Shown: positions 44,263 to 53,107, counted from the stretch's first letter. The stretch: 64,000 nt of DNA from Actinoplanes sp. N902-109 (GCF_000389965.1 NC_021191.1:7317501-7381500), one strand, 5' to 3'. Notes: generated from the letters alone by a model not told the origin. Translations and numbers: made by a program.

Positions 44263-45585
44263 ATGCAAGGCAGCGCCCGAGCCTGGGCGGTCTGGGCTGT
44301 CGGTCTCTCCGCATACGTGGTGGCGGTGCTCCATCGCACCTCACTCGGCGTCGCCGGGCTGGACGCGCAGCAACGCTTCGGCATCGGCGCCGGGGCCCTG
44401 GCGTCGTTCGCGGTGCTGCAGCTGCTGGTCTACGCCGGTCTGCAGGTGCCGGTCGGGCTCCTGCTCGACCGGTTCGGCTCGCTGCGGCTGGTGGTGGCCG
44501 GCGCGGTGGTCATGGCGGCCGGGCAGACCCTGATGGCGTTCTCCGACGGGCTCAGCGGGGCGATCGCCGCGCGGGTCCTGGTCGGCGCGGGTGACGCGAT
44601 GACGTTCATCAGCGTGCTGAGGCTCGTCCCGCAGTGGTTCCCCACCCGGCGGGTCCCGGTCGTCACCCAGCTGACCGGCATCGTGGGGCAGCTGGGCCAG
44701 ATCCTCAGCGCGGTGCCGCTGGCCGCGTTGCTGGCCGGCCCCGGCTGGCGCACGGCGTTCATCAGCGCCGCGGGCGCCGGCGTGTTCGTCGCGCTGCTCG
44801 CGCTGACCGCCCTGCACGACTCACCCGAACGGCGGATTCTGCAGGGCGAGGCGATCACCGCCCGGCAGCTCGGCCGGGACCTGGTCAGCGCCTGGCAGCA
44901 CCCGGGCACCCGGCTCGGGCTGTGGACCCACTTCAGCACCCAGTTCCCCGGCACGGTGTTCGCGCTGATCTGGGGTTACCCGTTCCTGCTGGCCGGCGAA
45001 GGGCTGGGCCGCGGCACCGCGAGCACCCTGCTCACGGTGTACGTGGTGGTCGGCATGATCGGTGGCCCGCTGTTCGGCGTGGTGGTGGAACGCCACCCGC
45101 TGCGCCGCTCCTGGGTCGTGCTGAGCGTGGTGGCCGCCAACGCGCTGGGCTGGGGACTGGTGCTGGCGTGGCCGGGCCGGGCGCCGCTGGTCGTGCTGGT
45201 CGCGCTGGTGGTGGCCCTCGGGCTGGGCGGGCCGGGCTCGATGATCGGCTTCGAGTTCGCCCGCACGTTCAACCCGCCCAACCGGCTCGGCACCGCGACC
45301 GGCATCGTCAACGTCGGCGGGTTCGTCGCGTCGCTCATCACGATTCTGCTGGTGGGGGTCATTCTCGACGCCCGCACCGGGGGCAGCGCGGATTACGACA
45401 TAGCAGACTTCAAGGTTGCCATGAGCGTGCAGTACGCACTGATGCTCATCGGTGTGGTCGGTATCCTTCGAACCCGCCGGCTCGCCCGGCGCCGGTTGGC
45501 CGCCGAGGGCGTGCACGTCCGGCCGCTGCGTGAGGTGTTCGCCGAACGCGGCTGGTTTAGCGCCCAGCACATCGGTAAAGGCTGA
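44263..45585 (+). CDS. MFS transporter
   Basis: 440 residues; ATG chosen because AGGAG lies eight bases upstream. Twelve predicted helices, with the MFS A-like motif LLLDRFGSLRLV between helices 2 and 3. The family is the nitrate/sugar-phosphate-like group of actinobacterial permeases; substrate unknown. It follows the peptidase by 72 bp and may export or import the product of that cluster, or be independent. Confidence 0.88.
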   Translation: MQGSARAWAVWAVGLSAYVVAVLHRTSLGVAGLDAQQRFGIGAGALASFAVLQLLVYAGLQVPVGLLLDRFGSLRLVVAGAVVMAAGQTLMAFSDGLSGAIAARVLVGAGDAMTFISVLRLVPQWFPTRRVPVVTQLTGIVGQLGQILSAVPLAALLAGPGWRTAFISAAGAGVFVALLALTALHDSPERRILQGEAITARQLGRDLVSAWQHPGTRLGLWTHFSTQFPGTVFALIWGYPFLLAGEGLGRGTASTLLTVYVVVGMIGGPLFGVVVERHPLRRSWVVLSVVAANALGWGLVLAWPGRAPLVVLVALVVALGLGGPGSMIGFEFARTFNPPNRLGTATGIVNVGGFVASLITILLVGVILDARTGGSADYDIADFKVAMSVQYALMLIGVVGILRTRRLARRRLAAEGVHVRPLREVFAERGWFSAQHIGKG

Positions 45586-45641
45586 GAACTCCGCTTTCTC
45601 ATCGGCACCACCCGTCATCAACAGCAGCATGTGAGGAGGAC

Positions 45642-46481
45642 ATGACTGAGCAGGCACCGGACCGACTGTGGTCCGGCATCCAGGTCAGTAAGGTCGTCGC
45701 CGGAACGCTCGCGGCGCTGACCGCGGCGGTGCTCGGCTCCTTCCTGGGAGTCGCCGGCACCCTGGCAGGAGCGGCGCTGGCCAGCGTGGTCGGCTCCGTA
45801 GGAACGGAGATCTTCAACAACTCGCTCAAGCGCGGCACCAAGCGGCTCCAGGAGGTGGCACCCACCTTCGTGCGGGCGCCCGCCGCCATCGGCACCCCGC
45901 CGGTCGCCGCAGCCGCCGAGGAAGACAACCCGGCACACACCACCCCGGTCGCACCGCGCAAACCCTTGCGCTGGGGTCGCATCGGCCTCGCCGCGGCGGT
46001 GCTGTTCTTCCTGTCGATGGGCGCAATCAGCATCTTCGAGGCCGTCACCGACAAGCCGTTGTCGGCCACGCTGAAGAACACCTCGTCCACCGGCACCACG
46101 GTCTTCGGGCACACCAGCAAGCCGTCCTCCAGCGAGGACAAGAAGCCGGCGCCGAGCGAGTCGGGCACCCCGGACCCGGCGGCCACGCCCACCACGGACG
46201 ACTCGTCGGGCACCGGCACCGGCAGCGACAGCTCCAGCCCGGATCCGACAGACACCACGTCGACCACCCCGCAGGACCAGACCACCACCGAGCCCACCCA
46301 GGCACCGGACGCCACGCAGCCCACCGGCGGCACCGGCGACCAGACGGACAGTCAGGACAGCGGCGGCACCGACAGCGGTGACAGCGGCAGCCAGCAGCAG
46401 GGCACCAGCAACGGCGGCGGTCTCCCGCACCAGGACCAGCAGCAGGACCAGCGGGTTCCGGAGCAGGCACCGACCGAGTGA
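45642..46481 (+). CDS. Membrane protein with a long disordered extracellular tail
   Basis: 279 residues; GAGGAGG gives a strong ribosome site. The N-terminal half has a glycine-rich hydrophobic region (VVAGTLAALTAAVLGSFLGV, about 18-60) and a second helix (IGLAAAVLFFLSMGAISIF, about 113-131). The remaining 150 residues are Ser/Thr/Pro/Asp/Gln-rich and probably extracellular and unstructured. No known domain. A terminator follows directly. Confidence 0.75.
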   Translation: MTEQAPDRLWSGIQVSKVVAGTLAALTAAVLGSFLGVAGTLAGAALASVVGSVGTEIFNNSLKRGTKRLQEVAPTFVRAPAAIGTPPVAAAAEEDNPAHTTPVAPRKPLRWGRIGLAAAVLFFLSMGAISIFEAVTDKPLSATLKNTSSTGTTVFGHTSKPSSSEDKKPAPSESGTPDPAATPTTDDSSGTGTGSDSSSPDPTDTTSTTPQDQTTTEPTQAPDATQPTGGTGDQTDSQDSGGTDSGDSGSQQQGTSNGGGLPHQDQQQDQRVPEQAPTE

Positions 46482-46496
46482 CGACAAACGTCGCAG

Positions 46497-46531
46497 CGCC
46501 CCCGTTCTCCACCCGGAGAGCGGGGGCGATT
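46497..46531 (+). terminator. Terminator after the disordered-tail membrane gene
   Basis: A 14-bp stem (CGCCCCCGTTCTCC pairing with GGAGAGCGGGGGCG through one G-T pair), loop ACCC, followed by ATTCCGTTT. Confidence 0.8.
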
Positions 46532-46603
46532 CCGTTTCTCCACCGGGCGCCGGGGGAACCCCTGCTCCCGACGTCACGACGTCCACCCGTGAGGAGCAAC
46601 CGC

Positions 46604-47107
46604 ATGAAGGTCACCGACCTGCTGGCCGAGGCGTACGGCCGGCTTCCCGATCTGGTCACCTCGGCGGTGCGGGGCCTGAGCGCCGAGCAGCTCGCCGCCG
46701 CCCCGGCCGAAGGGGCCAACACGGTCGGCTGGCTGGTCTGGCACCTGGCCCGGGTGCAGGACAGCCACATCGCAGAGCTGCTCGGCGAGGACCAGATCTA
46801 TGCCTCGGGTGACTGGGCGGCGAGCTTCGGCCTGCAGCCCGACCCCGGCAACACCGGCTACGGCCACGACGCCGCGCAGGTCGCCGAGGTACGCCCGCGG
46901 GACGCGCAGGCGCTGACGGGCTACCACCAGGCCGTCCACGACCGCACCATGGGATACCTGGCCGGCCTCACCGAGCAGGACCTGGACCGGGTCGTCGACG
47001 AGAACTGGGACCCGCCGGTCACCCTCGGCGTCCGGCTGATCAGCATCCTCGACGACGACGTCCAGCACGCCGGTCAGGCGGCATACGTGCGGGGCCTGAT
47101 CAGCTGA
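46604..47107 (+). CDS. DinB-like (DUF664) protein
   Basis: 167 residues; ATG set by GAGGAG eight bases upstream. A four-helix DinB fold with the metal-binding histidines in WLVWHLARVQDSHI and DDVQHAGQAAYVRG. In Actinobacteria such proteins include mycothiol- or bacillithiol-dependent transferases, so thiol conjugation is possible. Stands alone between a terminator and small membrane-protein genes. Confidence 0.85.
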   Translation: MKVTDLLAEAYGRLPDLVTSAVRGLSAEQLAAAPAEGANTVGWLVWHLARVQDSHIAELLGEDQIYASGDWAASFGLQPDPGNTGYGHDAAQVAEVRPRDAQALTGYHQAVHDRTMGYLAGLTEQDLDRVVDENWDPPVTLGVRLISILDDDVQHAGQAAYVRGLIS

Positions 47108-47228
47108 GCCCGTTCGACCTCGGCCCGCCCCGGCCGGGTTCCCGGACATCTCCGCCATCGGCGGCCTGCTCGTTTATCGTGCGAGGCAGGGGGAACGCGA
47201 TGCCCGAAGCCCTACGGGAGGAGGCAGC

Positions 47229-47423
47229 ATGCTCGCGGTCACACTGCTGGCGATCGTCGCACCCCTGCTGCTGATCGGCCTGGCGACCGGCGCCGTGTGC
47301 CTGCGTGGCGGCTGTGAGCGCTGCCCGGCGCGTTCCCGGATCAGGACGCGGGCTGCGACAGCGGACCTGCGGGGACAGACGGGAGCCCGGCCGTGGACCG
47401 CGCCGACCTCGCCTACGCGGTGA
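47229..47423 (+). CDS. Short membrane-anchored cysteine-containing protein
   Basis: 64 residues with a very strong GGGAGGAGG ribosome site. One membrane helix (LAVTLLAIVAPLLLIGLATG) is followed by CLRGGCERC and a basic tail. The end overlaps the next gene by 31 bp in another frame. The three closely spaced cysteines suggest a small metal or redox site. No family recognised. Confidence 0.5.
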   Translation: MLAVTLLAIVAPLLLIGLATGAVCLRGGCERCPARSRIRTRAATADLRGQTGARPWTAPTSPTR

Positions 47424-47677
47424 TCATCGGCCTGCTCGTCGGTGGCGCCGGCGGCCGGCTGCTCCGTCGTCGCGGCGCGCACATCACCGACGCGGCGGCC
47501 ATCCTGCTCGCCTTTGTCGCGGCCGTCCTGGGCAGCCTGCTGGCCGGCGCCACAGGCGTGGACGACCAGCGCGGCTTCGAGCCCGTCGAGCGGCTGCTCC
47601 AGTTCCTCGTCGCCGGGGCCACCCTGACCCTGCTCGGCCACCGTTCCAGGCGAACCCCCGCCAGCCCCCGTCGCTGA
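47393..47677 (+). CDS. Small membrane protein, GlsB/YeaQ/YmgE-like
   Basis: 94 residues, GTG start with GGGAG upstream. Three hydrophobic segments with the glycine pattern AYAVIIGLLVGGAGGRLL ... AAVLGSLLAGATG resemble the transglycosylase-associated GlsB/YeaQ family, whose role is general stress. The 3' end runs into the 24-bp minisatellite, whose first unit supplies the stop codon region. Confidence 0.6.
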   Translation: MDRADLAYAVIIGLLVGGAGGRLLRRRGAHITDAAAILLAFVAAVLGSLLAGATGVDDQRGFEPVERLLQFLVAGATLTLLGHRSRRTPASPRR

Positions 47678-48135
47678 CCCGCCGCCAGCCCCTGTCCCTA
47701 CGCCGCCGCCAGCCCCCGTCGCTGACCCGCCGCCAGCCCCCGTCGCTGACCCGCCGCCAGCCCCCGACGCTGAACCGCCGCCAGCCCCTGTCGCTACGCC
47801 GCCGCCAGCCCCTGTCGCTACGCCGCCGGCCGCCGCCCGTGATTCGCCCCGAGCCGCTTGTTACTGCCCCGCCGTCAGCCGCCAGTGACCCGCCCCAAGC
47901 CGCCTGCCGCAGCTAGCCCCCCTTGTCGCAGCGCCGTCAGCCGTCGCCCGTGACCCGCCCTGACCGCCTGCCGCCGCCAGCCCTTGTCGCTGCGCCGCCG
48001 GCCGCCGCCCGTGACCCGCCCCAAGCCGCCAGCCGCAACCCAGCCGCCAGCCGCCTGCCGCAGCCGCCAGCCGCCAGCCGCCAGCCGCCAGCCGCCAGTG
48101 ACCCTGCTCCGAGCCGCCTGTGGCTGCCCGGCTAG
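47668..48135. repeat. 24-bp minisatellite and a longer degenerate C-rich repeat field
   Basis: Six to seven units of CCGTCGCTGACCCGCCGCCAGCCC or close variants run from 47668 to about 47835. After that the same words (GTGACCCGCCCCAAGCCGCC, GCCGCCA) recur at irregular spacing, with five GCCGCCA steps near 48070-48100. The top strand is strongly C-rich and G-poor. All frames through 47678-48240 are repeat artefacts and I see no gene. Confidence 0.9.
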
Positions 48136-48246
48136 CCATCGCTGACCCGCCGTTGACCCGTCGCTAGCCCGCCGTATGGCCGTCGTGCGGCCGTCGCCAG
48201 CTCGTCGTATGGCAGCCGCGAGCCCGTCTCCCGCCCGTCGTGGGCT

Positions 48247-49272
48247 TCATTGCACGACGGCCAGGCCAACGGCGAACAGCACGTAGAAGACCGCGGCCAC
48301 CGTCAACCGGCCCGGGGTGACGCGGCCGGTGCGGAACAGCACGAGCAAATACACCACCGAGAGCAGGGTGGCCACGCCTGCCAGCACGAGCGGTGCGTCG
48401 AAGCGCCACGGAGTGCCGAGCAGGCCGATGCCGGAGGGTACCGTCGCCTGGATCATCATCGCGCCGGAGATGTTGGCCAGCGCCAGCGGGGTCTTGCCCT
48501 GGCGTACCCAGATGATCGCGTTCATGACCTCCGGCAGCTCGGTGGCGACCGGTGAGAGCAGCAACGCCACCACGATCGGTGAGAGGCCCAGCGCCGGACC
48601 GGCCCATTCGAGCTGACGCACGAACAGCTGCGACGCCAGGAAAATGACAACCAGTGTGGCCAGCGTCTGGGCCACCACGGCGAGGGTCGACGGGCTGTCC
48701 CGCCGCGGCTGCAGCTTCAACGGTTCGAGATCGTCGGCCGCCGCCTCGTGCGGGCCGGCACCACCGGTCTCGCGCCAGAAGTAGACCGCGTACGCGAGGA
48801 AGAACAGCACGCCCAGCCATGGCTTGACGGCAAAGGCGACCAGGCCGAGGGCCACCTTGACCACGAAGATGACCAGGAACCACGACTGGTCCCGGGCGAG
48901 CTGCCGCATGTCCGCGCCGTCCAGCGGGCCGGTGGCAGTGCCGGGCCCGGCGGCGGGCACGGTCTGCCGGGCGCGGCGGCGGGTCAGCAGCATGAAGCCG
49001 GTTACCGCGTACGCGATGGTGCCCACCACCAGCGGGCCACCCAGCGCGGCGCCGATACCGATGTCGTCGCCGGCGTGCTCGCTGCCGAACAGCACCGCGA
49101 TCAGCGTGACCACGCTCTCGGGCAACGCGGTGCCGGCGGCGGCGAGGATCGTGCCGACCGCGAGCGGGCCGACGCGCAGCCGGGCGCCCAGCCATTCCAC
49201 GGCGTTGACGAACCACTCGCAGGCCAGGTAGATGGCCACCGCGCAGCCGAGCAGCAGCAGGATGTGAACCAC
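48247..49272 (-). CDS. CaCA-family cation antiporter under riboswitch control
   Basis: 341 residues, about ten membrane helices in two halves. The two ion-binding repeats read GTALPESVVTLIAV and SPVATELPEVMNAII, the defining alpha-repeats of Na+/Ca2+ or H+/Ca2+ exchangers. The GTG start follows GGAAGGAC that lies in a hairpin. Because a yybP-ykoY manganese riboswitch precedes it, Mn2+ efflux is the best guess, with Ca2+ as alternative. Confidence 0.92.
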   Translation of the reverse strand: MVHILLLLGCAVAIYLACEWFVNAVEWLGARLRVGPLAVGTILAAAGTALPESVVTLIAVLFGSEHAGDDIGIGAALGGPLVVGTIAYAVTGFMLLTRRRARQTVPAAGPGTATGPLDGADMRQLARDQSWFLVIFVVKVALGLVAFAVKPWLGVLFFLAYAVYFWRETGGAGPHEAAADDLEPLKLQPRRDSPSTLAVVAQTLATLVVIFLASQLFVRQLEWAGPALGLSPIVVALLLSPVATELPEVMNAIIWVRQGKTPLALANISGAMMIQATVPSGIGLLGTPWRFDAPLVLAGVATLLSVVYLLVLFRTGRVTPGRLTVAAVFYVLFAVGLAVVQ

Positions 49273-49282
49273 AGGGTGCCGT

Positions 49283-49304
49283 GTCCTTCCGCGCGCCGCG
49301 GAAG
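49283..49304 (-). promoter_or_regulatory. Hairpin that masks the antiporter ribosome site
   Basis: On the minus strand CGCGGAAG and CTTCCGCG form an 8-bp stem with a three-base loop, and the 3' arm overlaps GGAAGGAC, the Shine-Dalgarno sequence of the antiporter. It is the likely expression platform of the upstream riboswitch. Confidence 0.6.
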
Positions 49305-49357
49305 ACGGCAGCCGCAGGGGCAGCCCTCGACCCGCGGCGCGGACGTAGAGTCCTGAC

Positions 49358-49480
49358 CGTCTGGGTCGCGGGTCTCGCCCACCGCACCCCGCCGGAGAAC
49401 CGGGACGAGACGGCCCGGCCGCCGGGACCGAGGGTCCAGCATGTCGACGCGCCGGTGAACGGGCTACTCCCCCGTCAACC
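49358..49480 (-). promoter_or_regulatory. yybP-ykoY manganese riboswitch
   Basis: Read on the minus strand, conserved blocks of RF00080 occur in order: GGGGAGTAGC (49465-49474), GTCGACATGCTGG (49432-49445) and GGCGAGACC (49371-49379), with GC-rich helices between. These are the metal-binding internal loops of the Mn2+ sensor. TAGCCT at 49486-49491 is a fitting -10 element just before it. The aptamer is about 70 bp before the hairpin that covers the ribosome site. Confidence 0.85.
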
Positions 49481-49529
49481 CGTCCAGGCTAGCGCACCGG
49501 TCGTCCCGGCCGACGCGAGGACGAACCGG

Positions 49530-49672
49530 ACGACAACCCAGAAAGAAACCTGGCGTAACCCGGGAGAAGTCGGGCGCGACCCGGAAAAAAGTCGAGCGCA
49601 ACCCGGCAAGGAATCAAGCGCAACCCGGCAAGGAATCAAGCGCGACCCGGCAAGGAATCAAGCGCGACCCGG
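49530..49672. repeat. 22-bp tandem repeat, about six copies
   Basis: The unit GCGCRACCCGGCAAGGAATCAA is present three times almost exactly from 49596; three older, diverged copies precede it in phase (49530, 49552, 49574) and a partial one follows. It lies upstream of the riboswitch. Purine-rich on the top strand. Confidence 0.85.
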
Positions 49673-49807
49673 GGCCGGCGAAGTCAGCGCGAAGCAGGCC
49701 GCGAGCCGCCGGGCCGCCCGGTAGCCCGACGGCGGGTTGCCCGGTTGCGGGTCGCCGGAGCGCCAGACGGTTGCGGCGGGCAGCTGGTCGGCGACGCGGC
49801 CGAACAG

Positions 49808-49892
49808 CAGTGGTAGTCGGCCGGCAGTGGTAGTCGACCGGCAGTGGTAGTCGACCAGCAGTGATAGTCGGCCGGCAGTGGTAGTCGGGCAG
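49808..49892. repeat. 17-bp tandem repeat, five copies
   Basis: Units of CAGTGGTAGTCGGCCGG or close variants start at 49808, 49825, 49842, 49859 and 49876. It lies between the antiporter leader and the stop of the histidine kinase gene. No gene is supported between 49481 and 49960. Confidence 0.9.
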
Positions 49893-49960
49893 CACTTTGC
49901 TGAGCATGACGCCTCCCGGGCGGCGTGCGGCGAGCGCGGTGCTGAGCCCGGCGCCGCGGG

Positions 49961-51439
49961 TCAGCGCGAGGCGGGCTCGGTGATCGGGAGCTTGACCAGG
50001 AAGCGGGTGTCGCCCGGCTGGCTCTGCACGTGGATGTCGCCGCCGTGGCCATTGGTCACGATCCGGTAGGAGATGTCGAGGCCGAGGCCCGTGCCCTCGC
50101 CCACCGGCTTGGTGGTGAAGAACGGCTCGAAGACGCGCTTGCGCAGCTCCTCGGGGATGCCGGGGCCGGTGTCGCCGATCGAGACCACGACGTAGTCGTC
50201 CTTGCGGAACGTGCTGACGGTCAGCGTGCCGGCGCCGTTCATGGCCTGCACCGCGTTGTCGATGATGTTGGTCCAGACCTGGTTGAGCTCGGCGGGGTGG
50301 GCCGGGACCTGCGGCAGGGTGCGGTCGTAGTCCTTGACCACCGTGACGCCGGTGCCGATCTTGTGGCCCAGCATCACCAGCGTGCTGTCGAGGCCGGTGT
50401 GCACGTCGATCCACTGGTGGGCGGCCCGGTCGAGCTGGGAATACTGCTTGGCCGCGAGCACCAGGTTGGAGACCCGGCCGGTGGCGTCCTCGATGTCGCT
50501 CATCAGCTGCTCGGTCTCGAGCGCGTAGCTGATCCACTGCACGGCCTTGTCGAGCAGCTTGGGCGTCTCGAGCTTGGCCTGGATCTCCTCGAGGCAGTCG
50601 ATGTCGAGGCCGCCCTGGGCGAACACCGCCGCGACGTCCCACGCGCCGGTGACGTTGCGCTCCTCCAGCCACTCGCCCAGTTCGTCCTCGCGGTCGGCGG
50701 TCTGCATGGCGGTCAGCGTGGGTGCCTTGGCGGCGCGCTCGATGACCTCCTCCTGCAGCTCGACCAGGGCGACGAGGCGTTCCGGGGCGACCTTGCCGGC
50801 GGCCAGCATGCCCAGCTTGTGCCGCATGCCGGCGACCCGCTGGCGCAGGGCTCCGGTGGCCCGCGAGGCGGCGGCGGCCGGGTTGTTGAGCTCGTGCATG
50901 AGGCCGGCGGAGAGCGCGCCGAGGGCCATCAGCCGCTGTCGTTCCGAGATGGCGGCCTGCTGGCTGCGGTAGCCCAGGGCCAGCCCTTCCAGCAGGTGGA
51001 TCGCCATCGGGAACCAGTCGCGCATCATCGAGCCGAAGTCCTCGGCCGAGAGCATGAAGAAGTCGGCGTCGTCCAGCGCGCGCATGGAGGCCATGTACTT
51101 GCGGGGCACGCCGTCGTCACGGATGTACGCCTGGGTGGCCCCCATGTAGACCCCGCGCTGCTCGGTGCGGGTGGTCTGGACGTCGTCCTGCCCGACCCGG
51201 CGGGTGAGCGCGATCGTGCCGCTGAGCAGCACGAAGAACTGCTCGGCGGGGTCGCCCTCGCGCAGCACCAGCGCGCCGGCCGGGGCGTGCATGGTGCAGC
51301 CGTGCTCGGCGATCCAGGTGAGCTGCTCGTCGGTCAGCTTCTCGAACAGGAACAGGGTGCGCAGCTCGTCGATGGTGAGCTTGCCGGGTTCGCAGGGCTG
51401 GAGCTTGATCTCCTCCACGGGCGCGGATGCCTCGGTCAT
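49961..51439 (-). CDS. Histidine kinase with cyclic-nucleotide-binding domain
   Basis: 492 residues, soluble. A cNMP-binding domain (about 28-150; LFEKLTDEQLTWIAEHG, LVLREGDPAEQFFVL) precedes a dimerisation helix with the phospho-accepting histidine in GLMHELNNPAAA and a HATPase_c domain (NQVWTNIIDNAVQAM, IGDTGPGIP, GEGTGLGLDISYRIV). ATG shares one base with the stop of the response-regulator/reductase gene (TAATG), so the two are paired. The signal may be a cyclic nucleotide or another small ligand. Confidence 0.93.
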   Translation of the reverse strand: MTEASAPVEEIKLQPCEPGKLTIDELRTLFLFEKLTDEQLTWIAEHGCTMHAPAGALVLREGDPAEQFFVLLSGTIALTRRVGQDDVQTTRTEQRGVYMGATQAYIRDDGVPRKYMASMRALDDADFFMLSAEDFGSMMRDWFPMAIHLLEGLALGYRSQQAAISERQRLMALGALSAGLMHELNNPAAAASRATGALRQRVAGMRHKLGMLAAGKVAPERLVALVELQEEVIERAAKAPTLTAMQTADREDELGEWLEERNVTGAWDVAAVFAQGGLDIDCLEEIQAKLETPKLLDKAVQWISYALETEQLMSDIEDATGRVSNLVLAAKQYSQLDRAAHQWIDVHTGLDSTLVMLGHKIGTGVTVVKDYDRTLPQVPAHPAELNQVWTNIIDNAVQAMNGAGTLTVSTFRKDDYVVVSIGDTGPGIPEELRKRVFEPFFTTKPVGEGTGLGLDISYRIVTNGHGGDIHVQSQPGDTRFLVKLPITEPASR

Positions 51440-53097
51440 TACTGAGCCTCCAGGTAACGATGGACCAGCGTGACGGCCATCGCGCCCTCGCCGACTGCCG
51501 AGGCCACCCGTTTGACCGAGTTGGCCCGGACGTCGCCGGCGGCGAAGATGCCGGGAACACTGCACTCCAGGTAGAACGGATCGCGGTCGCGATCCCATCC
51601 CGCCGGTCGGGTGCCATTTCGCAGCAGGTCCGGGCCGGTGTAGACGAAGCCCTTGCCGTCGCGGGCGACCGCGTCGCCGAGCCAGTCGGTGCGCGGCTCG
51701 GCCCCGATGAAGATGAACAGGTAACCGCACTCGACGCTGGCGACCGCGCCGTTCTTGCTGTCGCAGATGGTGATGGCCTGCAGGTGGCCGCTGCCCTCGG
51801 CGCCGACGACCTCGCAGCGGGTGCGCACGTGGATGTTGTCGACCCGGTCCAGCTGCTGGATGAGGTAGTACGACATCGAGGCCTCGAGCGAGTCACCCCG
51901 CACCAGCAGCGTGACGCTGCGGGCGTACCGGGAGAAGAAGAGCGCGGCCTGCCCCGCGGAGTTGGCCCCGCCGACGATGTAGACGTCGCTGCCCGCGCAG
52001 GACGGCCCCTCGGTCGCGGCCGAGCCGTAGTAGACCCCCGAGCCGGTGAGCTCGGCGATGCCGTCGGCGACCAGCGGGCGGTAGGCGACGCCGGTGGCCA
52101 GCACGAGCGAGTGCGCGGACACCTCGCCGCCGTCGGCGAAGGTCAGGGTGCGCGCGGAGCCGTCCAGCCGCAGCCCGGTGACCTCCCGGGTGTTGAGCAC
52201 CTCGGCCTCGAACTTGCCGGCCTGGCGGCGGGCGCGATCGGTGAGCTGGGCACCGGAGATGCCGTCGGGGAAACCGAGATAGTTCTCGATGCGCGAGCTC
52301 TGACCGGCCTGACCGCCGACCGCCTGCCGTTCGACCAGCAGCGTCTTGAGTCCTTCGGAGGCGCCGTAGACGGCCGCCCCCAGTCCGGCCGGGCCGCCCC
52401 CGACGATGATGAGGTCGTAGAAGTCGCGGTTGGGAGCGGTGGACAGACCCGCCGCCTCGGCCACCTCGGAGGTGCTCGGCTGGGTCAGGGCGCGCCCGTC
52501 GGCGGTCACCACCAACGGCACGGCCTCGGGACCCACCCCGGCCGCCTCGAGCAGGCGCAGGCCCTCCGGGTCGTCCGCCGAGAACCACTTGTACGGCACC
52601 AGGTTGCGCGCCAGGAAGTCGCGGATCTGGTACGACGGCTCGCTCCAGCGGTGCCCGACGACCCGGATGTCCTCGATCTCGCGGTCGCCGGTCACCTGCC
52701 AGGCGTCGAGCAGCGCGTCGATGACGGGGTAGAGCTTCTCCTCCGGCGGGTCCCACGGCTTGAGCAGGTAGTGGTCGACGTCCACCACGTTGATGGCCTG
52801 GATCGCCGCGTCGGTGTCGGCGTAGGCGGTGAGCAGCGCCCGCCGCGCGTGCGGGAACAGGTCCATGGCCTGCTCGAGGAACTCGATGCCGTTCATCTGG
52901 GGCATCCGGTAGTCGGCCAGCACCACCGCGACCCGGCCGCCGCGCAGCTTGATGTCCTTGAGCGCGTCGAGCGCGTCCGCGGCCGAGGAGGCCCGGATGA
53001 TGCGGTAGTGCTCGCCGTAGCGCCGGCGCAGGTCACGGGCGATGGCGCGGGAAACGGATGGGTCGTCGTCGACGGTCAGGATCGCGGGATGGCCCAT
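51439..53097 (-). CDS. Response regulator fused to thioredoxin-reductase-like FAD protein
   Basis: 552 residues. Receiver domain 1-125 (ILTVDDDPS, phospho-acceptor in VVLADYRMPQMNG, switch lysine in YLLKPWD), linker, then a two-dinucleotide-domain flavoprotein (DLIIVGGGPAGLGAA for FAD; DVYIVGGANSAGQAA for NADPH). The redox CxxC of true thioredoxin reductases is missing: the region reads YYGSAATEGPSC. The second glycine of the NADPH motif is alanine. Phosphorylation by the adjacent kinase probably tunes a flavin-linked reaction or sensor. Confidence 0.9.
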   Translation of the reverse strand: MGHPAILTVDDDPSVSRAIARDLRRRYGEHYRIIRASSAADALDALKDIKLRGGRVAVVLADYRMPQMNGIEFLEQAMDLFPHARRALLTAYADTDAAIQAINVVDVDHYLLKPWDPPEEKLYPVIDALLDAWQVTGDREIEDIRVVGHRWSEPSYQIRDFLARNLVPYKWFSADDPEGLRLLEAAGVGPEAVPLVVTADGRALTQPSTSEVAEAAGLSTAPNRDFYDLIIVGGGPAGLGAAVYGASEGLKTLLVERQAVGGQAGQSSRIENYLGFPDGISGAQLTDRARRQAGKFEAEVLNTREVTGLRLDGSARTLTFADGGEVSAHSLVLATGVAYRPLVADGIAELTGSGVYYGSAATEGPSCAGSDVYIVGGANSAGQAALFFSRYARSVTLLVRGDSLEASMSYYLIQQLDRVDNIHVRTRCEVVGAEGSGHLQAITICDSKNGAVASVECGYLFIFIGAEPRTDWLGDAVARDGKGFVYTGPDLLRNGTRPAGWDRDRDPFYLECSVPGIFAAGDVRANSVKRVASAVGEGAMAVTLVHRYLEAQ

Positions 53098-53107
53098 GAG
53101 TCAACCC

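Noticed and set aside
47305..48139. Open frames over the 24-bp repeats (RRQPPSLT-like on plus, Trp-rich GGWRLAA-like on minus)
   Set aside because: They follow the repeat period, have no ribosome site or homology, and both strands are open for the same compositional reason.
47668..49892. CRISPR-like repeat array
   Set aside because: Units are directly adjacent with no unique spacers and no cas genes are present, so they are minisatellites.
51440..51730. N-terminal extension of the histidine kinase
   Set aside because: It is an antisense-like shadow of the flavoprotein gene; the ATG at 51439 overlaps the preceding stop.
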